From Fen-1362 sp049516395 (GTDB lineage Bacteria > Planctomycetota > Phycisphaerae > Sedimentisphaerales > Anaerobacaceae), in assembly GCA_049516395.1 (NCBI GenBank), contig JBEKTD010000005.1, positions 62,001 through 126,000 on the forward strand: a stretch of 64,000 nucleotides of DNA, in the 5' to 3' direction. Below the pieces are notes generated by a model, which saw only the letters and a list, made by a program, of their open reading frames with translations, had not been told where the DNA came from and did no database searches. The translations under genes and the position numbers were made by a program. The stretch's first letter is position 1; each line of letters begins with the position of its first letter. Positions 26,011 to 35,385 of the stretch are shown piece by piece.

Positions 26011-28074
26011 ATGAATGGATATCGCTTTTACGCATACGTGTTTTTTAGCTTAATCCTGCTATTGGGAACATCCTATGGCGATGTAAACAACATTCTGGTC
26101 AATCCCGGCTTTGAAAGCAGCACAACCGGCAACTGGGCAGCTCGAAGTTGCACTTTCGCAAGAACTACAACCCAAGCGCATAGCGGTTCTTACAGCGGAC
26201 TGGCAAGCGGCAGGAACGCGAGTTGGGAGGGGATACAACAAGATGTTACGGGCAAAATGGTGGTGGGAGCAACCTACCAAGTATCCGGCTGGATTAAAAC
26301 AAGTAATGCCACCAGTACCCCTGTTGACCTGTGTTTTCAGAAAACCGACGGCAACGGAACCACTTATACCTGGGGAGCCAGTGGCACAGCCAGCAGCAGT
26401 GGATGGACATATATCTCAGGAAGTTATACCCTTACTGTAAATGGCACGCTTACAGGTCTGCTGTTGTACGTCGAAGGTGCGACTTCAGGAACAAGTTATT
26501 ATAATATATATTTAGATGACGTGAACGTATTTGGCCAGGTCCCCGGCCCAACAAATCCAAACGCAACAGGTCAGGTTAATTTTAACGTTACTCATCAAAC
26601 CCTCGATGGTTTCGGCGCAGCGGGCGCATGGTACCAAAATGATGTTACCGCCCTCAGCAGTTCTCATCCGGAAATTTATAATGTACTCTTCCGCGACTTA
26701 GGCATTGATATATACCGGATTCGCAACACTTACGGCATCGATAGCGGCTATATTAGCGACACTAATAAAATCGTCCAAGGTGCTAATAACTCATTGGGCC
26801 ATCCGATACGAGTTATGAATACCTCCTGGTCACCGGAGGCCTCTCTTAAAAGCAACGGCAACACCAGCCAAGGAACCCTCGCTAAAGACGCCAATGGTAA
26901 TTACAGGTATGCCGATTTCGCCCAGTGGTGGGCTGACAGTTTGACCGCATGGTCTGCTGCAGGAGTAGATTCCTATTATGTAAATATGCAAAACGAACCT
27001 GGTTTTCAAAGCTCGCAATGGGACACCTGCCAATTTGACCCCACCGAGGACTCATCCTATGCAGGTTACGAACAGGCCTTTGCCGCTTTATGCACTAAGC
27101 TGAATTCGTTACCAAGTCGGCCAATACTTCTTGCCCCCGAAGGTCAGGATACAACCAGCACCCCAAGCTATGTTAACGCGCTAACCGCCGCTGATAAATC
27201 CAACGTTTATGGTTATTCACATCATCTATATAACGGTGACCCTAATAATCCAGACGGCCTTATCGGCCCGATGGCCACCCTCAAGGCGGCTATAGGCGGA
27301 GACGGTAAGCCCCTACTGCAGACGGAATTCTCCAGAGGGGGCTTAACAGACCAATGGGCAAACGCAATGAACCTGGCAATTTTAATGCACAATGCCCTGA
27401 CTGTTGAGGAAGTGTCGGCATATTTGTACTGGGAATTGTTCTGGGTGTCCCCCAGCGGTCTGGTGAGCGTTTCGACAACAGGATATACAATCAATCCTGT
27501 TTATTACGCTATGATGCATTATTCCAAATTTACAGACCCCGGCTGGCAGCGTGTGGATGCCAACTCTGACTCATCCAATTTGAGGATATCGGCCTACAAA
27601 GACCCCTGTGAGCCAAACGCGGCAATTGTGATAATCAATACTTCAACCACTACCGATATGAATCTGACGCTTGCTTTGAACGGTTTTACGCCGCAAAACT
27701 CCGGGATATACCAATCTAAATCTAATGCGAACTTCGCGTATATCGGGACATTCAGCACATCGACCCCGGTGTTCCTGCCCAAACAGTCAATAACAACAAT
27801 TCACCTGGCAGGGTTTGGGGATTGTAATTCCGTTCAGGCCTACGGTTATCGTCTCAGCTCAGACCTTAACGGCGATTGTTATGTTGACTCGCTGGACCTT
27901 GGAGTAATTGCCAGCGAATGGCTGCATACCGATTGTACCGCACCGGGTAATTGTCAAAATGCGGACTTTGCGCCGACTGACGGCACGGTTAATTTCCGCG
28001 ACTTTGCCGACTTTGGACTCTATTGGAGACAGTGCAATAACCCGGAAGACCCATGTTGCACTCCAAACTGGTAA
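26011..28074 (+). CDS. CBM-GH30 xylanase with dockerin-like tail
   Basis: A 687-residue secreted enzyme. After the signal peptide (about 1-23) comes a CBM22/CBM4-like sandwich at about residues 26-176 (LVNPGFESSTTGNW to YLDDVNVFG). A GH30 catalytic domain runs from about 190 to 600 (HQTLDGFGAAGAWYQND), with acid/base Glu329 in NMQNEPGF and nucleophile Glu439 in LLQTEFSRGG. Its make-up suggests a glucuronoxylanase or related xylan enzyme. The tail has two dockerin-like calcium loops, DLNGDCYVDSLDLGVIASEW and GTVNFRDFADFGLYW, ending PNW. The ATG at 26011 is chosen over a TTG at 25963 because of GAGGAG just before it and a proper signal peptide. It is controlled by LacI site 2. Confidence 0.88.
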   Translation: MNGYRFYAYVFFSLILLLGTSYGDVNNILVNPGFESSTTGNWAARSCTFARTTTQAHSGSYSGLASGRNASWEGIQQDVTGKMVVGATYQVSGWIKTSNATSTPVDLCFQKTDGNGTTYTWGASGTASSSGWTYISGSYTLTVNGTLTGLLLYVEGATSGTSYYNIYLDDVNVFGQVPGPTNPNATGQVNFNVTHQTLDGFGAAGAWYQNDVTALSSSHPEIYNVLFRDLGIDIYRIRNTYGIDSGYISDTNKIVQGANNSLGHPIRVMNTSWSPEASLKSNGNTSQGTLAKDANGNYRYADFAQWWADSLTAWSAAGVDSYYVNMQNEPGFQSSQWDTCQFDPTEDSSYAGYEQAFAALCTKLNSLPSRPILLAPEGQDTTSTPSYVNALTAADKSNVYGYSHHLYNGDPNNPDGLIGPMATLKAAIGGDGKPLLQTEFSRGGLTDQWANAMNLAILMHNALTVEEVSAYLYWELFWVSPSGLVSVSTTGYTINPVYYAMMHYSKFTDPGWQRVDANSDSSNLRISAYKDPCEPNAAIVIINTSTTTDMNLTLALNGFTPQNSGIYQSKSNANFAYIGTFSTSTPVFLPKQSITTIHLAGFGDCNSVQAYGYRLSSDLNGDCYVDSLDLGVIASEWLHTDCTAPGNCQNADFAPTDGTVNFRDFADFGLYWRQCNNPEDPCCTPNW

Positions 28075-28262
28075 AATCACTATAACCTACATTCTAATCG
28101 ATGTCCATAGTGCCTGTTTGGGGGCACAAAACCAGCCCTTTAATAGATGCTATTATGCCCAGAAATCGTTTGCATAACCCTATTGACTAAGTTATAACTA
28201 AAATGCAAAATAACTACCGCGAACTAAAATCCGGCATTTATTATTCAAAGCAAGAGATTAAT

Positions 28263-29906
28263 ATGAAAAAAATAAGGAATCCTGTTTTGCCCGGCTTTAA
28301 TCCTGACCCATCTATTCTCCGGGTAAACGATGACTATTACATCGCAACCAGCACCTTTGAGTGGTTTCCGGGCGTCCAAATCCATCATTCAAAAGACCTC
28401 ATCAACTGGCGATTACTAACGCATCCGGTTACCCGAACCAGCCAGCTTGATATGAGAGGCAATGTATCGTCCTCCGGCGTATGGGCCCCCTGCCTGAGCT
28501 ACCGTGATGGTATGTTTTATCTGATTTATTCAAACGTCAGGTCATACAAAGGGCCTTTCAAGGACGTTTATAACTTCCTGATAACTGCGAAAAATATCGA
28601 AGGCCCCTGGTCCGAACCCATACTTCTTAATTCCAGCGGTTTCGACCCCTCCCTGTTTCACGATGACGACGGGAAAAAATGGCTGGTTAATATGTTGTGG
28701 GACCACCGCAAACTAAAATTAGTCGAACCAAACCATGACGACGGGGCCAATGAAGACGAGCACGAATCCATAAAAGGATGCTTCGCCGGCATAGTAATCC
28801 AGGAGTATTGCCCCAAAACGAAAAAGCTTGTCGGTCCCGTGAAAAATATATTCCAGGGGACCAGAATCGGCCTTGTCGAAGGCCCGCATATATACAAGCG
28901 AAACGGCTATTACTATCTTCTGACCGCTGAAGGCGGAACATATTACAAACACGCCGTAACAATGGCCAGGTCAAAAAACCTTTTTGGGCCTTATGAAGCA
29001 GACCCATCCAACCCGCTATTAACTTCCGCCGGGAAGCCAGAACTGGAATTACAAAGAGCGGGACACGGCAGTTTAGTTGAAACACAAAAGGGCGATTGGT
29101 TCTTGGCGCACCTGTGCGGCAGGCCGGTTAAAAGCAAGACCGAACCGAAACTGCGATGTATGCTCGGAAGAGAAACGTGTATTCAGAAATGCAAGTGGAC
29201 AAACGACGGCTGGCTTAAAGTCGAAGGCGGCAATAATCCTTCCGTCCTGGTCGAGCCGCCTGGCCTGCCGACAGCAGAATTCCCACCCGAACCCACCCGG
29301 AACGACTTTGATTCCGATGTGCTTGGTGTCCATTTCAGCACACTGAGAATCCCAGCGGACCCGAGCTGGTTAAATTTGAAAGACAGGCCAGGTCATCTGC
29401 GTCTCAAGGGCAGAGAATCGCTCGCGTCCCCGCATGAGCAAAGTTTGGTCGCCAGAAGAGTTACATCGTTTAAATGCCAGATAACAACATCTGTCGAGTT
29501 TGAGCCGGAGAACTTTCAGCAAATGGCTGGGCTTATCCTGTTTTATGACATTCAAAACTACTTCTACCTGCGAATAAGCAATGATGAAAAGCTGGGAAAA
29601 CATCTCGGTATAACTACCTCCGACAACGGTTCTTACAGCGAGTTGCGGAAATACGAAATCCAGCTTGGTAATCAGCCTCGATGCTTCTTAAGAGCCGATT
29701 ATGACAACGGCTCACTGCAGTTCTCATACAGTCCTGATGGCAAGAAATGGGAAAAGGCAGGCCCTTTGCTTGACGCAACACGACTCAGCGACGAATACTG
29801 CAAAGATGGCTGTTTTACCGGCACATTCGTCGGCTTATGTTGCCAGGACCTGTCCGGCGCTCACAAACACGCGGACTTCGATTTCTTCGAATATAAAGAA
29901 CTATAG
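28263..29906 (+). CDS. GH43 xylosidase/arabinofuranosidase with C-terminal sandwich domain
   Basis: A 547-residue family-43 enzyme. The five-blade propeller (about residues 1-320) shows base Asp15 in GFNPDPSIL, pKa-modulating Asp128 in SGFDPSLF and acid Glu206 in GLVEGPHIYK. The C-terminal beta-sandwich (about 345-547, FDSDVLGVHFSTLRIP onward) is the usual partner in xylan 1,4-beta-xylosidases. No signal peptide is present, so it probably works in the cytoplasm on imported xylo-oligosaccharides. The ATG at 28263 is preferred to 28203 because MKKIRNPVLPGFNPD begins the domain directly and AAGAGA lies upstream. It follows the GH30 gene by 188 bases, most likely in the same LacI-controlled unit, though a GTGCC/GGCAC stem lies between. 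Confidence 0.9.
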   Translation: MKKIRNPVLPGFNPDPSILRVNDDYYIATSTFEWFPGVQIHHSKDLINWRLLTHPVTRTSQLDMRGNVSSSGVWAPCLSYRDGMFYLIYSNVRSYKGPFKDVYNFLITAKNIEGPWSEPILLNSSGFDPSLFHDDDGKKWLVNMLWDHRKLKLVEPNHDDGANEDEHESIKGCFAGIVIQEYCPKTKKLVGPVKNIFQGTRIGLVEGPHIYKRNGYYYLLTAEGGTYYKHAVTMARSKNLFGPYEADPSNPLLTSAGKPELELQRAGHGSLVETQKGDWFLAHLCGRPVKSKTEPKLRCMLGRETCIQKCKWTNDGWLKVEGGNNPSVLVEPPGLPTAEFPPEPTRNDFDSDVLGVHFSTLRIPADPSWLNLKDRPGHLRLKGRESLASPHEQSLVARRVTSFKCQITTSVEFEPENFQQMAGLILFYDIQNYFYLRISNDEKLGKHLGITTSDNGSYSELRKYEIQLGNQPRCFLRADYDNGSLQFSYSPDGKKWEKAGPLLDATRLSDEYCKDGCFTGTFVGLCCQDLSGAHKHADFDFFEYKEL

Positions 29907-29966
29907 AGCCCACTTTTGCGAGGTCTTTTTTGTCGCCTTCGACATCGCATACTTTTAGTCCCAAAT

Positions 29967-30015
29967 AAAAGCACCCTCGTATTTCCGACTTATGCCGGAA
30001 TCACGAGGGCGCTTT
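29967..30015. terminator. Strong bidirectional terminator
   Basis: AAAGC-CCCTCGT and ACGAGGG-GCTTT form a stem of over 20 pairs with a TTAT loop and a few single mismatches, with A-rich and T-rich flanks on both sides. It serves the convergent GH43 and PEP-CTERM genes. Confidence 0.88.
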
Positions 30016-30048
30016 GTCTGTTTACTTGCTACTTATTCGAGCAATTAA

Positions 30049-30705
30049 TTAGCGTTTCCTGCGAATCAAAGCAAGACCGCCGAGTCCAAGCAGAGCCATT
30101 GTTGCCGGCTCAGGTGTAAACTTTATATTGTCGAAAAGCATCTCATTATTCACGCTATCGTTGTTGGTTGTGAAGCAAAGCTCTATGTAGCCGCTTGTCG
30201 CAGTCGCTGTCACCAGCGCCTTCGCAGCGGAATAGTCAATCACTTCATGCTGCACCACAGTGCCGGAACCTGCCCAAAGTCCAATCATAAAGGTGGAATT
30301 TGGAAGGGCCGCCCAGCTAAAGCCCGATGCATTAAGCGAAACATTTTCAATCTTACCCCAGCCGCCAGCACCGCCGAGGTTCGGGACCGCAACGTCAAAC
30401 TCCAGCTGTGTGTGGTTCAGAAACTCGGAATTCAAGCCCAGATACTCAAGCTTAATGGAAAGACTCTGACGCCAGCCATTGTTAGTGAGTTGCAGACTTT
30501 GGCTGCCGAGCGTATGCCAGCTCGTGTTGGCACTGTACAAATTAGGTAACGTTTCAATTTTCACACCCGCACCCGAATTACCAGCAGTCCAATCAATCCA
30601 GCCATCGCCACTTGTGGGCATACTTTCCCAGTTGCCAACGACACCTGCATAACTTACAGATGTCAGAGCAACAGCAAGCAAAATAGTAACAATTTTATTA
30701 CTCAT
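30049..30705 (-). CDS. PEP-CTERM exported protein
   Basis: A 218-residue secreted protein. It has a signal peptide (about residues 1-20, TSVSYAG), a beta-rich body of about 170 residues with no recognised domain (a lectin-like sandwich is possible), and a C-terminal sorting signal TPEPATMALLGLGGLALIRR: the PEP motif, a hydrophobic segment and a basic end. Proteins with this signal are known to be handled by exosortase, which is not encoded here. The start ATG follows a strong ribosome site GGAGGAG. About 277 bases upstream lies an operator identical to those of lacI and GH30, so it is likely induced with the xylan genes and may be a xylan-induced surface or matrix protein. Confidence 0.85.
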   Translation of the reverse strand: MSNKIVTILLAVALTSVSYAGVVGNWESMPTSGDGWIDWTAGNSGAGVKIETLPNLYSANTSWHTLGSQSLQLTNNGWRQSLSIKLEYLGLNSEFLNHTQLEFDVAVPNLGGAGGWGKIENVSLNASGFSWAALPNSTFMIGLWAGSGTVVQHEVIDYSAAKALVTATATSGYIELCFTTNNDSVNNEMLFDNIKFTPEPATMALLGLGGLALIRRKR

Positions 30706-30938
30706 ACTCTACTCCTCCTTCAAAAAAATGGTTAACATTCAAACTCTTCTTCTTACATAATACATTTGATTTTTAACTATTGACTTTCAACCATTGAACC
30801 TTGCGAGATATTTGTATCCGTGCGATATGCGTACAAACTCTGACCGCATCTGGCGCATACCTCTGGAATGTCATCTGAATTGCTCTATTCTCTCGTAAAC
30901 TCACCTTCGTACCCTTCTCCATTACAAGACCTATAATA

Positions 30939-30956
30939 TCCGGCGAATCCGCCGGA
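30939..30956 (-). other. Hairpin in the PEP-CTERM leader
   Basis: TCCGGCG-GATT-CGCCGGA is a perfect 7-base stem with a 4-base loop, in the leader between LacI site 3 and the PEP-CTERM gene. No T-tract follows, so a structural role for the leader is more likely than termination. Confidence 0.45.
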
Positions 30957-30981
30957 CTCTCTTGCTATTATAAGCCGTTAA

Positions 30982-31026
30982 GTAATCGTTTACTTATAAG
31001 ATACCCTTCGAGCAAAGGTAAGTCAA
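30982..31026 (-). promoter_or_regulatory. PEP-CTERM gene promoter with LacI operator (site 3)
   Basis: On the minus strand: TTGACT (31026-31021), 17 bases, TATCTT (31003-30998), 4 bases, then operator core GTAAACGATTAC (30993-30982). The spacing equals sites 1 and 2. The palindrome extends outward to TTAAGTAA and TTACTTATAA. A leader of about 277 bases follows. Confidence 0.78.
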
Positions 31027-31200
31027 GAGTTTTTTGCTTTTTTTTCAAAAAACTTTGTTTTTCAGGCAAATCACACTCCTGACCCGCAAAATTAAGTAAA
31101 AAACAAGGTTCTGGCAGGTAAAAAGGCCTCCTTCCTATTCCTATGCCTATCTGGGGCTTTCAGAAATCGCTTGCGAAACCAAATGGCCCTTTATGGGTGC

Positions 31201-34200
31201 TTATTTGGGGTGCCAGATTTGAAATTCACCACTGCAATGAAGCGTTGCAAGCATATAAAGCATCCCGTCATAGTAACGCCATTGCCCAGTTGGGACAGGC
31301 ATATTCCACAACGCCTCGACAAATTGTTTTGCCCGCGGATTGGCAGCAGCAAGACCGGTTACGGCATTCATCGCCACTAATCCGACAGAGTGGTCTGAGC
31401 CGAACTGATTGCCATCAAGAGTAAACTGGTTTCCGTAGGTAAATATCCCTTTTGACTCAAAAAACGCCTGAAGACGGTCACTTAACTGTCTTTCGCGTGT
31501 ATCCCTGCACCACCATGCCCAGTCCACCGACCAGTTCATCGCAGTGCGCCACGAGTCAAACTGAAAATTAGCGGAATTGCTGTTCCAGGGACTTGCCCAC
31601 GGTGTCCCGTCAAAATTAGCATACTCAGGAGCAAGACCTGTGACGGGATTTGTGGCCTTCTGGAAAAACTCTCTGCTCGCTGAAGCGGCTTGCGTCCAGA
31701 AAGCCCTGTCTGCCTCAGGTCCCCATCTTGCCCAAAGCTCATAGAACGCGGGCAAATGATAAGATGGGTCTGTATGCTCGATGTTTACAATATCCGGAGT
31801 GAAGCGGACCATTTTGTGTTCAGCATCGAAAAGCCCAGCGGCTGTCATTGTGCCTTTTATCGTTGGACCTGTGATATTCTCGCGGTTTTTCATATTGCTT
31901 AAAAGTCGGTCGGCCTCGGCCTTGTAATTATAAATACCCTGGCCGTTACCCCAGCGATTCGCGGCAAAATAAAGCGACGTAACAAAATATTCTTCGCCGT
32001 CTGGCGCGGGCATCTCATCATTCGGCACACCATTGGTTTTGGCCGACCATGCAAAGAAACCATAAGAGGGGTGATCTGGCAAATCACGGTACATATATGT
32101 CTTTGCCCAATTCCACAGGGCATCGAACTCGGCCTTTTTATCCAACTGAACTGCAATCATCATCCCATAGGACATACCTTCGGAACGCACATCATTGTTG
32201 CCTATGTCCCAGATATAGGCGAGCGGCCCATTGGCGTTGCTGCCGACGGGAATATATACCGTCTGCGTGTAGGGGTCCCCGTGAAACAATTGCTGGAAAA
32301 CAGTGTTGACCTTTTCTGTAACTTCCTTCTGAGAATGGCCTGCTTCGACAAACAGGTTACGATAATTACCCGTCGCGAAGGCACCGGAACCATCCGCGTT
32401 ATTGTCGGCAGCTTTTGATTTTTCGCTGCCTGAGATATTACGATAGCTTTCGGGCGGGCCAAAATAACTCGGCCTTACGCCGCCTGTATTAACCATAATT
32501 TTCTCCAACACAACACCGGGGTCAACCATCCACACCTTCAGTGTATGATAACCCGCTTCAGGCAGCAAGTGATTGCTTCTGACTATACGAGCGTTATTTC
32601 TCACGGATTCCTGCCAGTCATTATTTGAGTAGGCAACGATATAATTTTTCGGCACAATGCTTATGATTTGCGGCGGCTGGTCATCGAACGATACGGCGTA
32701 ACGCAGGTCCCTGTCGGGGACGAAATTTAACGTGGGAGCGACAATCGTCTCGACTTCGATATTGCCGGAATGGAACAGGAACATTTTATATTCGAGACAA
32801 GGAGAATCTTTCGGCAGCGTAACGCTTTGAGCTGTAACCGGGAAAATCGTCATAGCAGAATCGGTCCGCCCATAATCATCGATTTTCTCCCAGCGAACCG
32901 AGCCGGCATCAATCTTCCTTGTGTAATGCTCCGCTTCAATGGAAACATAGCCATCGGCCTCTACAAATCCCTCTAATGAGTCCTTTTTGGGTTCCGATGG
33001 ATTAAATGAGCTTATCAAAATGGTTTCCTTCATACCAGCGCCGGTAATAGTTATAGAGCCGTGCGCATTTTCGAGAGGAACTTTGGTCCAGTCGATACTG
33101 ACGAAAAGGCGTTTTCCCTTTTCTATTTTTTCTTTACTTGCGCTGAGAATAATCCAGTCGGCATTCGGTTCGGCGGAGAATTCAAAAGGAGTTGCACCGA
33201 GATTAAAGACGTCTATATAACGTTTTTGCTCACCGAACAAGTCGAATAGCAGTATAGGGGGCTTATCGGAACCGCCGGCCCCCCAAGAGGCACTCTTACC
33301 TTCGATTGCAATGCCCATCCCCGCCTCGGCTGGAACGTTGATTTCCTCGACTTTGGGCATATTATTTTTTGGCGGCGGATTCCAGGATGTATAACCGATA
33401 TGTGTCGTGTCCATCATATGGTCCCATTTGCCGTTGGCCATTTTACGGTTGTAATACTGGGACAGCTCGGCATCGGCTTCAAACAAAGCCCTGGTCTTCG
33501 CGGCGAGGTCATTGGCGCTTGCGCGTTTTTGTTCAGCGTACAATTTGTTTTTGCCCGCGGTGACATAAAGCTCGGTAACCTGGGCGCAGGCCTTTGTTGG
33601 ATAGAGAACAAGCTGGAAAAATGCATCTTTGGCGCTATCGGGCAGGTTTTGATAGATTTGTTCGGCTTTGGCCGCAATAGCGTTAAAATCGGCAACTACA
33701 GTGTCTGCCTCACGATAATTGACGATGCTGAACGTGTTGGGGTCGAGAAGTTCGGGCTTGCGTCTGGCATTATATTTGGTGTACTTAGACACGATATCGG
33801 CAATCTGGTCGGCATATTGTGGGCCAAATTCACGCTGGGCCCACAGCCGGGTAAATTCCGATATTTTCTCCTTCGGCCATCTTTGCGGGTCCCAGGCAAA
33901 GGTCATAAAAAATTCCATGGGAAATTCCATCGGCTTGAGGTCGCCGACGTTAACTATCCAGATTTTAGTGGCACCATAATTATATGCGAGGTTCATCTGC
34001 TCCTGGGTTTTGGTAATTTGAATGGTATTGAGCCATTCGTATGAGCGCGGCCCGCCGTGAAAATCGAAGTGATAATAGACACCCGCCCCGCCGCTTCTCT
34101 TGCGTTCCTCCACGGTCGGCAGACGTCTGATATTGCCCCAATTGTCGTCGCACCACAGTATCGTTACATCGTCAGGAACGCGCAAGCCCTTTTCGTAATA

Positions 34201-35385
34201 CTCCTGAACTTCCTTATAGGGACACCATAACTGGGGGACTTTGGTCACATCGGGATTAATCTCCTCTGCTATTATCTTTCGCTGAACAGCCACAATTTTT
34301 TCCAGCAAGGTCATACTCTCGGCCACCGTGCCATTTGGAATCATCGGCGTGTCATCAGCCCCGCGCAGCCCAATGGAGATGATGCTTTCATAATTCTTGT
34401 TGCGTCTGATGCCTTCCCGCCAGAAGTTTTGGAGAGTGTTGGCGTCGGTATAATAGTTCCATTTTTTGCTGTATCGCCTGTCCCACTCCTTTTGTGCACG
34501 AAGCATCGGCTCCTGATGAGAGTTTCCCATCACTATGCCGTATTCGTCGGCAAGACGGGGATTATTCGGGTCATCCTCATCGAAGGCGTTGTTCCACATC
34601 GCCGGCCAGAGATAGTTGGCCTTTAACCTAAGTAAAAGTTCGAAAACTTTGGTGTAGAATTTACTGTTATAGTCGCCGAGCTTTTCTTTAACCCATGGTG
34701 TGAGCGCCCAGCCCTCGTCATTGAGAAAAATGCCGCGATATTTGACCGCAGGCGGCCCCTGAACATATCTTCCCGCCTTTACAAAAAGAGCATCTTTATG
34801 CTGCACAGGCACATCCGCCCACCAATACCAGGGCGATACACCTATCTGCTCCGAAACGTCATATACGCCGTAAATTGTGCCTCTTTTGTCACTGCCCGCG
34901 ATAACAAGGGCATTTTCAACACCCGGCAATGGCTCCGGCACAACCTGGATGAGAAACGATTCCCATTTGCCGGCGACTTGATTAACATCGATTTTGCCGT
35001 CTTTAATCAGCCGGTCGATAACCGGGCTTTTACCAATCGTGCCGACAATTATCGTATTTTTCCCAAAATCGGTTTCTGTATTTAATACTTTCGCTATTTG
35101 CCCTGTAACGCGATTGATATCCGCTTGCAGGTCATTACCAGCGCGAATAACACCGGGATAATCATTCGAATCAACGTATATGCCTGCGACATCATTTTTT
35201 TGCGCAATGCAAAAACCGCCCTTACTGGAATTGGAATCCACGTATTGCTCCTGGCCAATCGCAAAACACAGGGAACTAAACAATACCGGACAAAGAAAAA
35301 CAAGCCAAAGCTCCTTCCCCAAAATCCTCGCCCCGCGTGTTGCGCCACGCATACCCATTTGTTGAACAATATGCCGAGTAATCAC
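31201..35385 (-). CDS. GH115 alpha-glucuronidase fused to GH8 exo-oligoxylanase
   Basis: A 1394-residue secreted fusion with an N-terminal signal peptide (the ATG at residue 1, 10 or 12 could serve). Residues about 45-980 form a GH115 alpha-glucuronidase, which removes (4-O-methyl-)glucuronic acid from xylan: KYRGIFLNDEGWALTPW, RLKANYLWPAMWNNAF, GIVMGNSHQEPM, then the C-terminal domains ending MVNTGGVRPSYFG. A linker rich in Ser, Asn, Asp and Ala follows. Residues about 999-1394 form a GH8 domain closest to reducing-end xylose-releasing exo-oligoxylanase. Its GNNDVRSEGMSYGMM supplies acid Glu1069, APDGEEYF Asp1129 and YANFDGTPW Asp1259. The domains would debranch and shorten the same oligosaccharide. 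No operator of the LacI type was seen upstream. Confidence 0.9.
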   Translation of the reverse strand: MITRHIVQQMGMRGATRGARILGKELWLVFLCPVLFSSLCFAIGQEQYVDSNSSKGGFCIAQKNDVAGIYVDSNDYPGVIRAGNDLQADINRVTGQIAKVLNTETDFGKNTIIVGTIGKSPVIDRLIKDGKIDVNQVAGKWESFLIQVVPEPLPGVENALVIAGSDKRGTIYGVYDVSEQIGVSPWYWWADVPVQHKDALFVKAGRYVQGPPAVKYRGIFLNDEGWALTPWVKEKLGDYNSKFYTKVFELLLRLKANYLWPAMWNNAFDEDDPNNPRLADEYGIVMGNSHQEPMLRAQKEWDRRYSKKWNYYTDANTLQNFWREGIRRNKNYESIISIGLRGADDTPMIPNGTVAESMTLLEKIVAVQRKIIAEEINPDVTKVPQLWCPYKEVQEYYEKGLRVPDDVTILWCDDNWGNIRRLPTVEERKRSGGAGVYYHFDFHGGPRSYEWLNTIQITKTQEQMNLAYNYGATKIWIVNVGDLKPMEFPMEFFMTFAWDPQRWPKEKISEFTRLWAQREFGPQYADQIADIVSKYTKYNARRKPELLDPNTFSIVNYREADTVVADFNAIAAKAEQIYQNLPDSAKDAFFQLVLYPTKACAQVTELYVTAGKNKLYAEQKRASANDLAAKTRALFEADAELSQYYNRKMANGKWDHMMDTTHIGYTSWNPPPKNNMPKVEEINVPAEAGMGIAIEGKSASWGAGGSDKPPILLFDLFGEQKRYIDVFNLGATPFEFSAEPNADWIILSASKEKIEKGKRLFVSIDWTKVPLENAHGSITITGAGMKETILISSFNPSEPKKDSLEGFVEADGYVSIEAEHYTRKIDAGSVRWEKIDDYGRTDSAMTIFPVTAQSVTLPKDSPCLEYKMFLFHSGNIEVETIVAPTLNFVPDRDLRYAVSFDDQPPQIISIVPKNYIVAYSNNDWQESVRNNARIVRSNHLLPEAGYHTLKVWMVDPGVVLEKIMVNTGGVRPSYFGPPESYRNISGSEKSKAADNNADGSGAFATGNYRNLFVEAGHSQKEVTEKVNTVFQQLFHGDPYTQTVYIPVGSNANGPLAYIWDIGNNDVRSEGMSYGMMIAVQLDKKAEFDALWNWAKTYMYRDLPDHPSYGFFAWSAKTNGVPNDEMPAPDGEEYFVTSLYFAANRWGNGQGIYNYKAEADRLLSNMKNRENITGPTIKGTMTAAGLFDAEHKMVRFTPDIVNIEHTDPSYHLPAFYELWARWGPEADRAFWTQAASASREFFQKATNPVTGLAPEYANFDGTPWASPWNSNSANFQFDSWRTAMNWSVDWAWWCRDTRERQLSDRLQAFFESKGIFTYGNQFTLDGNQFGSDHSVGLVAMNAVTGLAAANPRAKQFVEALWNMPVPTGQWRYYDGMLYMLATLHCSGEFQIWHPK

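Noticed and set aside
28100..28125. Terminator between the GH30 and GH43 genes
   Set aside because: Only a 5-base stem GTGCC/GGCAC without a T-tract; it is not strong enough to divide the two genes.
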